Source: JARRLC01 sp037387425
GTDB taxonomy: Bacteria; Pseudomonadota; Alphaproteobacteria; Rhizobiales; Rhodomicrobiaceae
Assembly (NCBI GenBank): GCA_037387425.1
Contig: JARRLC010000071.1
Coordinates: 1-12,017, forward strand
Direction: 5' to 3'
Length of the DNA: 12,017 nt
Below the pieces are notes generated by a model. It ran no database searches and was not told where the DNA came from. It worked only from the letters and a program-made list of their open reading frames with translations. Shown here one piece after another: positions 1-5,072 of the stretch. The position numbers were made by a program, and so were the translations under genes. Numbering within the stretch: position 1 is the stretch's first letter; each line of letters opens with the position of its first letter.

Positions 1-1439
1 CCAAATTCGCGCATTTTGCGGTAAAGCGTGGAACGGCCGATGCCAAGACGGCGCGCCCCCTCGGTAATATGTCCGCGATAGTGGCCAAGCGCCATCCGGA
101 TGAGATCGGCCTCGATTTCTGTTAGCGAACGAATTTCGCCGTCCTGTGTCAAGATTGGGATACCCAGCGCTGCACCATTCGATGAAGGCAGTGTGATAGC
201 GTCGGCGCCCGGCCAATTGCCGCCAAGCATGGCTGGTCCGTTATATGGCGCTTTAGCTTCGGAGTAAGGCGCGGACGACGGCGCGCCGTTCTGGGGACGC
301 AGACCTGCCGCAATTTGCGGAAAATCCTGCACCATCAATTTATCGCCTTCCGCCAGAACAACGGCGCGATAAACCATGTTTTCAAGCTGACGGACATTTC
401 CTGGCCATGCATAGCCATGCAAAAGAGCCTTGGCCTGTTCGTCGATGCCCTCGACATACTTCCCAACATCGGCCGAAAAGCGTGCGGTAAAATTCGACGC
501 AAGCTCATCGATATCGTCCTGGCGTTCGCGCAGAGACGGCAGCCAGATAGGAAATACGTTAATGCGGTAATAGAGGTCTTCGCGGAATTGCTTGGTTTTT
601 ACACGCTCAATGAGATTTTGACTGGTTGTGCAGATCAAGCGTGGATACCCGGACGTCGCATCATCGCTCTTCGCGCTGTCAGACGGTTCCAGCAGCGTCA
701 CCAGTTCATCTTGCAAGGATAAGGGAAGCTCGCCAATCTCATCAAGAAACAGCACGCCGTTGCGCGCCTCGGTCCAGGCGTCGGCCAGATAAGACTGCCG
801 GTTCGACCATGCCGCCGCGCTGGCCGGATCGGCGCAATGGATCATGACAAATGAATGACCCGAGCGATCGCTATCGCCGTGAATGGCCTTGGCGAACATT
901 TCTTTACCCGTGCCGATCTCGCCTTCCAAGAGCACCGGCATTTCCAGATCGGCGGCGCGTCTGCCCAGCATCACGGCACGTTGCATTTCGAGGGCGTTGC
1001 AAATCACATCGGAGAAACTCAAGCGCCCATCGACCTTGCGGGTAATGCGGGCTATCTCGCCTTCCAGCGCGCGAACACGCAGAGCGTTGCGCACCGCAAT
1101 CGTGATCCGCTCGGCTGTAATCGGTTTTATGATGAAATCCGAAGCACCCGCCTCGAATGCGACCTCGGCGCTTCCGACAGCTTCAGCGCCTGCAAGCACG
1201 ATGATCGGCACGTTAACCTTTTCGCGCAATTGCTTCAGCACTGAAATTCCGTCGCCGTCCGGCAAGTGGAGATCAAGGACGACAAGCGCAACTCGTCCCA
1301 GGGCCTCTTCGCCAGCAGCGATGATCGCCGTAGCCGCGTCAGTCGCTATGTGACAATGCAGCCCCAATTTTGCAACGGTTACTTCAAGTAGTGCGTTCGT
1401 TTCAGGATGATTTTGCGCGACCAGGACATAACTTTGCAT
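1..1439 (-). CDS. NtrC-family response regulator (receiver, AAA+, Fis-type HTH), lacking GAFTGA; 3' end cut by window edge
   Basis: The frame is open from the ATG at 1437-1439 to the left edge (479 codons, no stop). Domain order is that of NtrC. The receiver spans about residues 1-118, with candidate phospho-acceptor Asp56 (LDLHLPDGDG) and Lys105 (IIKPI). The AAA+ domain spans about 145-375, with Walker A GEIGTGKE at 173-180, Walker B LFLDEIGE around Asp233-Glu234, the FREDLYYRINVFP arginine-finger region and WPGNVRQLEN. A Fis-type helix-turn-helix fills about 440-479 (ARRLGIGRSTLYRKM). Two features are odd. The receiver's usual acidic pair is Gln9-Asn10 and the conserved Thr/Ser is Ala83 or Gly84. 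Between Cys202 and Walker B the stretch that carries ESELFG and GAFTGA in the family is replaced by a shorter, unrelated one. Family knowledge says GAFTGA contacts sigma54, so this protein may act without sigma54 and perhaps without phosphorylation. No kinase gene is beside it. The family call is firm; target genes are unknown. Confidence 0.93.
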   Translation of the reverse strand, partial: MQSYVLVAQNHPETNALLEVTVAKLGLHCHIATDAATAIIAAGEEALGRVALVVLDLHLPDGDGISVLKQLREKVNVPIIVLAGAEAVGSAEVAFEAGASDFIIKPITAERITIAVRNALRVRALEGEIARITRKVDGRLSFSDVICNALEMQRAVMLGRRAADLEMPVLLEGEIGTGKEMFAKAIHGDSDRSGHSFVMIHCADPASAAAWSNRQSYLADAWTEARNGVLFLDEIGELPLSLQDELVTLLEPSDSAKSDDATSGYPRLICTTSQNLIERVKTKQFREDLYYRINVFPIWLPSLRERQDDIDELASNFTARFSADVGKYVEGIDEQAKALLHGYAWPGNVRQLENMVYRAVVLAEGDKLMVQDFPQIAAGLRPQNGAPSSAPYSEAKAPYNGPAMLGGNWPGADAITLPSSNGAALGIPILTQDGEIRSLTEIEADLIRMALGHYRGHITEGARRLGIGRSTLYRKMREF

Positions 1440-1787
1440 GACTTATACTCAACAACAGGGTTGCGCGTCACTCGTACTCAGCGATGCAGTTTAGGCTCAA
1501 CAACTCATGATTGTATACGCGAAGCGTAAAGACGTCCTGAATCGCACAGACGTTTCCGAAAACCCTTGTACTTAAAAGAGAAAATCATGCCATCATGCTT
1601 GATGCAGGATGTGCCACATATGTTGGATGTGCGTTTCAGAATGTGGGGCAGTGACAATAAGTCATACAGATGGGGGGCATCCTGGCATTAATGGTACTTG
1701 CATTGTTCCTGTTCCTTCCCCGCATTGGAAACGCTACATTCGTTTAGAGGCATTTATTATGAGTGAGTGGGAGCCCAGGGAAGAAGT
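1440..1787. other. Gene-free stretch between the divergent regulator and small-protein genes
   Basis: This 348-base stretch separates the minus-strand regulator from the plus-strand gene starting at 1788 and should hold both promoters. Short open frames in it (for example 1609-1803) lack a convincing ribosome binding site and have no recognisable protein character. Visible structure is limited to a 9-base direct repeat CTCAACAAC at 1448-1456 and 1496-1504, and a small dyad TACGC-GAA-GCGTA at 1516-1528. Either could be a regulator site for the divergent gene. A sigma54-type promoter was looked for, and only a poor match was found near 1693. Confidence 0.5.
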
Positions 1788-2012
1788 ATGCACTTCATCG
1801 TAACATTCGTGTTTTTGGTGCTGGCGGTTATCAATTATTTCCAGCCATCGCCATTGTGTTCTGTTCCAGGGACTTTCGGATTTCTGAGCAGCATGTGGTT
1901 CATGTATTTGATCATGGCTATAGCGCATTTATGCATCTGGTTAACACTTTCCTTTAAAACTCATTCAGAAAAATGTGGCTGTTCTACTGCGGAGACCTCA
2001 ACGAATGTGTAA
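1788..2012 (+). CDS. Small two-helix membrane protein with Cys-Gly-Cys tail, function unknown
   Basis: The ATG at 1788 is chosen because AGGGA at 1777-1781 lies 6 bases upstream; the frame could also be opened by a GTG at 1767, which adds a polar stretch and has a poorer site. The 74-residue product has a hydrophobic segment at about residues 3-18, a Pro- and Cys-containing turn (QPSPLCSVPG, 19-28), a second hydrophobic segment at about 33-55, and a polar tail with Cys63-Gly-Cys65. This predicts an inner-membrane hairpin protein; the cysteines could bind a metal or undergo redox chemistry, which is inference. It runs in the same direction as the cysteine-rich gene 78 bases downstream, so the two may be co-transcribed. 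I do not recognise the family. Confidence 0.7.
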   Translation: MHFIVTFVFLVLAVINYFQPSPLCSVPGTFGFLSSMWFMYLIMAIAHLCIWLTLSFKTHSEKCGCSTAETSTNV

Positions 2013-2076
2013 CTCTACTATGGCTATTGGCGTCTGAGTTGTGATAGGTTTGTTGCGTTGATGAATCACAATTGCG

Positions 2077-2083
2077 AGGAGGA
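2077..2083 (+). promoter_or_regulatory. Strong ribosome binding site fixing the 2091 start
   Basis: AGGAGGA lies 7 bases before the ATG at 2091. It decides for that start over the in-frame TTG at 2058 and ATG at 2061, which would place this site inside the coding sequence. Confidence 0.8.
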
Positions 2084-2090
2084 AAGCGGC

Positions 2091-2321
2091 ATGCGTGAGA
2101 AACAAGATTTTAAGGTGCTGGCAACAAGATGTGGAAGTTGCGGATGCGGTTGCCCGACAATTATTGAAACCGAGAAAGATGAGTTGATCGTAGTTGGGAA
2201 ACTCGACAGCACGACATCAGAAAATACTACGATTCGGCAGTATACCGGTGATGGCGAGATGGCTGTCGTTATCCCGAAAACTTTGCTGATTGAAGCGGCG
2301 AAAGCGCTCGCTAGCGAGTAA
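2091..2321 (+). CDS. Small cysteine-cluster protein (CGSCGCGCP), function unknown
   Basis: The 76-residue product starts at the ATG behind a near-perfect ribosome binding site. Near the N-terminus is a dense cluster Cys14-x2-Cys17-x-Cys19-x-Cys21-Pro. After it come an alternating hydrophobic stretch that looks like beta strands (TIIETEKDELIVVGK), an acidic DGE and a hydrophobic C-terminal helix (IPKTLLIEAAKAL). No signal peptide or membrane segment is seen, so it is probably cytoplasmic. From memory, the layout CPTI-E-T-...-VVGK-...-DGE-..-IP..LL recalls short uncharacterised proteins with a CPT(I/V)Y-type motif, mostly from actinobacteria; this is unverified. Four cysteines so close could bind zinc, iron or copper, or be modified. 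It follows the two-helix membrane protein in the same direction. Function is unknown. Confidence 0.85.
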   Translation: MREKQDFKVLATRCGSCGCGCPTIIETEKDELIVVGKLDSTTSENTTIRQYTGDGEMAVVIPKTLLIEAAKALASE

Positions 2322-2358
2322 GCGAGCAGCTCGTCAGGGTAATATTAAGAAATATATG

Positions 2359-2398
2359 ATAACGCGTTCAGTTTTGTTGGTGGTGCTGAGCGCGTTAT
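2359..2398. terminator. Bidirectional hairpin terminator between the small gene and msrB
   Basis: ATAACGCGTTCAG (2359-2371) pairs with CTGAGCGCGTTAT (2386-2398) over 13 positions with one G-T wobble, around a 14-base loop. T-rich sequence follows on the plus side (TTATTTCTT) and an A/T-rich stretch on the other. The stem begins directly after the msrB stop codon and 37 bases after the plus-strand small gene, so it can stop transcription from both sides of this convergent junction. Confidence 0.75.
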
Positions 2399-2932
2399 TT
2401 ATTTCTTAGGTGGCGTCGTCTCCAGGTTTTGTAGATAAGCTTCATAGCCGCGCGCTTTCATTTCGCTTTCCGGCACAAAATCAAGCGATGCCGAATTGAT
2501 GCAATAACGCAGTCCGCCACGCTCGCTTGGGCCATCATTAAAGACATGCCCCAAATGCGCGCCAGACTTTGCCCCATGCACTTCTGTGCGGACCATGCCA
2601 AACGTGCTGTCAGTTTTTTCAGCCACAGCGCTTTCTTCTATTGGTTTCGTGAAGCTTGGCCAGCCTGTGCCTGAATCGAACTTATCATTCGAAGAAAATA
2701 ACGGTTTTCCCGTAATGATATCTACGTAAATTCCGCGCTCATGATTATTCCAATGCGTGTTTTTAAAAGGCGGTTCTGTTCCTTCTTTTTGCGTAATCTT
2801 GTATTGTAGTTCTGAAAGAGGCTCACCTTTATAATTTTGCATGTGTATCTCCATTTTTGTCTGAGCGCGTATTGCCAGTGAAGCGATGAAGATCGCCGCA
2901 AACACTGTAATCAAAACAATCCCGTTACGCAT
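2399..2932 (-). CDS. msrB: Exported peptide-methionine (R)-S-oxide reductase, single-cysteine type
   Basis: MsrB reduces the R form of methionine sulfoxide in proteins. The 177-residue product shows the family core: THWNNHERGIYVDIITGKPLFSS (about 59-81), GTGWPSF (88-94), HLGHVFNDGP (126-135) and RYCINS with catalytic Cys144. An N-terminal hydrophobic segment of about 20 residues ending near IRAQ suggests a signal peptide or membrane anchor, so the enzyme acts in the periplasm. Cys144 is the only cysteine: the zinc CxxC pairs are absent, as in one MsrB type, and so is any resolving cysteine, so the sulfenic intermediate must be reduced by an external partner. The gene directly upstream on the same strand encodes a DipZ-type thioredoxin fusion, a good candidate for that partner. 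The start is fixed by AGGAGG about 6 bases upstream. Family call is firm; periplasmic location and pairing are inference. Confidence 0.95.
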   Translation of the reverse strand: MRNGIVLITVFAAIFIASLAIRAQTKMEIHMQNYKGEPLSELQYKITQKEGTEPPFKNTHWNNHERGIYVDIITGKPLFSSNDKFDSGTGWPSFTKPIEESAVAEKTDSTFGMVRTEVHGAKSGAHLGHVFNDGPSERGGLRYCINSASLDFVPESEMKARGYEAYLQNLETTPPKK

Positions 2933-2957
2933 GGTTTCCTCCTAGTTTTGTTTTATC

Positions 2958-3003
2958 GCGCTTTCACGAGCGGAAAAGTGGTGTCCACTTTTCCTGAAAG
3001 CGC
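2958..3003. repeat. Rhizobial-type intergenic palindrome (RIME-like)
   Basis: The inner arms GGAAAAGTGG (2972-2981) and CCACTTTTCC (2985-2994) are perfect complements around a 3-base loop. The outer arms GCGCTTTCA (2958-2966) and TGAAAGCGC (2995-3003) also match perfectly, leaving a 5-base bulge CGAGC on one side. The element begins 1 base beyond the dipZ stop and lies in the gap before msrB. The wording resembles palindromes repeated between genes in many Rhizobiales (RIME and similar). Only one copy is in the window, so repeat status rests on memory. In RNA it would fold into a strong hairpin between the two genes. Confidence 0.65.
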
Positions 3004-3004
3004 T

Positions 3005-4669
3005 CTATTTTCCGAATGTGAAGGCATATGCTTCAAGACCTGGCTTTTCGGCAGTCAAGGTCAACACACCGTCGGTCACATCTTTTAGCCTTGCGAGTTC
3101 GTAAAGCCTGTGTTCGGTGACAAGCAGGGTTTCACCATGGATATCCGGGCTATTGTTGGGCCCCGTTCCTTCCAGATGAACGCGGACCGTCACGGGTTTT
3201 CCATCACGGCTCCCCAAAACGAGGAACACTTTTCCCGCCAGAAAGCGCAGCTTGAGTTGGGCATTGTCTCCAGCCGACACAATGTTGTCGCCTTGCGTTT
3301 GCCACGCGCCTTGCAGGGCCCATTCGTGACGTCCCAAAACTTGCGGGAACGTATAGGTTTGTTCAGCCTTACGGCTTTCAGGGCTGACAAAATTCGCGGC
3401 CCGGCTCGCGCCCAGATAAGTCTCAGGCGTTTGGCCAGCGCTTGTCATGCTGACATGTTTCCCGGTTTCCTTCTTCGGGGCGATGTTCAATAGAGTGCGG
3501 ATTTTGTTCTCGGTTTCGACATAACCGCCTTCACCGAAATGGCGGTCCACAAGATTGCCATCGCGGTCAATCAGATAATGCGCGGGCCAATAGCGATTAT
3601 TGTAATTCCTCCAGGTCGCAAAGTTATTATCCATGGCGACAGGGTAGGGGATAGCGAATTTCTTGATCGCAGCCGCAACATTATCGGGATTGCCCTCGAA
3701 AGGAAATTCTGGAGCATGAACGCCGATGATAACCAACCCCTGATCCTTGTATTTCTCATGCCAGCTTTTGATATAAGGTAAGGTTCTGATGCAGTTTATG
3801 CAAGAATACGTCCAGAAATCTATCAGTACGACCTTTCCTTTTAGCTGAGAAATCGTCAAGGGTTCGCTGTTAAACCATTTCGTGATGCCAGTAATTTCAG
3901 GGGCTTTGGCCAATCGAGTCATTGCGCTAATAACTTCGGGCGCAGAAGTACTGGTTTCAGTGTTTGCTGCAGCCATAGTTTTGGATGGCGACGAAACAGC
4001 CCACGTGCCGATATTGAAGCCAAGCAAGCCAAGCATGGCGAAGAAGATGATCAAAACGCCCATCCCACGCCGAAAGAGGGACGCATGTTTCGAGATGGCG
4101 CTGATATATCCGGCAAGCTGTCGCCCAAAGATGGATATGATCAGCATGGGCACAGCTGCCCCAAGAGAGAAGGCGAAAATCGTTACCGCTGCACCAAGAT
4201 CGGTTTGGGATTGAATGACCTGCAACAAAGCCGCCGCCAGAAGAGGACCAGCGCAAGGCGTCCAGATAACGCCGATCAAAGCACCGATCAGAAGCCCGCC
4301 CCACGGCCCTTCGCTATGCCTGCCGCGACTGAGGTTTTCCGCTCTGTTCGCAATGCCGTTGGTTAATGACGCAAAGCGCCTCTCCAAAAACGGCACTGTC
4401 ATTGTGATCCCTAACAGGAGCAGCAGAGCGAATGCAGCATATTGTATGGTGTCTTGTTGTATGCCCGTGAGAGCTAAAATTTGCCGAGACAAAAGCGTGA
4501 ACCCAGCAAAACTGATGACAAAGCCAGCGATCACCCAATAGGGGCGCGCTCGGCTGCCAGTGGCGGACGCGGCAAGAATAAATGGCAAAACAGGAAGTAT
4601 GCAGGGGGATAAAACCAGCCCCAAACCTTCAACGAAAGCCAAGGCTGTTTGCGGGGAAAAGAGGGGCAT
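3005..4669 (-). CDS. dipZ: DipZ-type membrane thiol transporter (CcdA domain fused to thioredoxin-like and C-terminal jelly-roll domains)
   Basis: This family passes electrons from cytoplasmic thioredoxin across the inner membrane to a periplasmic thioredoxin-like domain. Residues about 5-225 form a CcdA/DsbD-type membrane domain with the redox cysteines Cys23 (SPCILP) and Cys139 (TPCAGP). A linker of about 40 residues leads to a redoxin domain (about 255-400) with active site Cys290-Ile-Asn-Cys293 and a WPAHYL segment holding the likely cis-proline 362. The last 125 or so residues match the DipZ C-terminal domain, seen as a carbohydrate-module-like fold in the mycobacterial protein. Those four are the only cysteines. 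I choose the ATG at 4667-4669 (554 residues) because AAAGGA lies 7 bases upstream; a GTG at 4711 would add 14 polar residues. It precedes msrB by 72 bases and probably feeds it electrons. The thioredoxin partner and substrate are inferred. Confidence 0.92.
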   Translation of the reverse strand: MPLFSPQTALAFVEGLGLVLSPCILPVLPFILAASATGSRARPYWVIAGFVISFAGFTLLSRQILALTGIQQDTIQYAAFALLLLLGITMTVPFLERRFASLTNGIANRAENLSRGRHSEGPWGGLLIGALIGVIWTPCAGPLLAAALLQVIQSQTDLGAAVTIFAFSLGAAVPMLIISIFGRQLAGYISAISKHASLFRRGMGVLIIFFAMLGLLGFNIGTWAVSSPSKTMAAANTETSTSAPEVISAMTRLAKAPEITGITKWFNSEPLTISQLKGKVVLIDFWTYSCINCIRTLPYIKSWHEKYKDQGLVIIGVHAPEFPFEGNPDNVAAAIKKFAIPYPVAMDNNFATWRNYNNRYWPAHYLIDRDGNLVDRHFGEGGYVETENKIRTLLNIAPKKETGKHVSMTSAGQTPETYLGASRAANFVSPESRKAEQTYTFPQVLGRHEWALQGAWQTQGDNIVSAGDNAQLKLRFLAGKVFLVLGSRDGKPVTVRVHLEGTGPNNSPDIHGETLLVTEHRLYELARLKDVTDGVLTLTAEKPGLEAYAFTFGK

Positions 4670-5072
4670 AGGAAAATCCTTTCGTGTAGGAGCTTTCCCG
4701 TAGTTACGCACCGCAGGAGCCTATTGTTACAGCCGCTTATCCTGCTTTTTGCTGGATACAGTTCTGGTGCGTTTAAAAAATGTATCCCGATCCTTTTCTA
4801 TTTTCGCGCCATCAGCCACTGTGGCAATATGCACGCGCAAAACACTTTGCGCTTCAATCAGAGCCTGCCTGCGCCATGTTTCTGGTTGGATAGAATGTCT
4901 GAATGTCTGCCTGCATTTGTTTGAGTAAGCCGCTCTCTTCTGTTTAGAGCGATGAGTCCACATACAGAGCCAACGCACATAAACGCACAAATTTGTGATG
5001 TGAAATGGCTTGTACCTACATTTGAATAGTTCTAATGTGCAACAAGCATTTAATCGGGAGAATATTATCGAT
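4670..5072. promoter_or_regulatory. Divergent control region between dipZ and katG
   Basis: About 400 bases without a supported gene lie between the two divergent starts. Seen in it: GGATACA (4754-4760) facing TGTATCC (4781-4787), with a further TATCC at 4738-4742; a tandem GAATGTCT repeat at 4893-4908; and a small hairpin CGCTCT/AGAGCG at 4931-4951. No convincing four-part OxyR site (ATAG/CTAT series) was found. A minus-strand frame (4727-5155) crosses the region but overlaps the katG start and has no family character. Confidence 0.5.
5010..5038 (+). promoter_or_regulatory. Possible weak sigma70-type promoter for katG
   Basis: TTGTAC (5010-5015) and TAATGT (5033-5038) stand exactly 17 bases apart, 35 bases before the katG start. 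Each box matches only about half of the consensus, so this is a suggestion based on spacing and position. Confidence 0.25.

Noticed and set aside
1684..1715. Possible sigma54 promoter (TGGCAT / TGGTAC near TTGCAT)
   Set aside because: The GG-to-GC spacing is wrong for the first pairing, and the second has a poor -12 element (TTGTT).
1609..1803. 64-codon plus-strand open frame before the small membrane protein gene
   Set aside because: It has no good ribosome binding site, overlaps the better-supported gene at 1788 in another frame, and lacks a protein-like pattern.
4670..5072. OxyR site upstream of katG
   Set aside because: Scanned for the ATAG-N7-CTAT series. Only an isolated ATAG near 5027 is present, without the correctly spaced partners.
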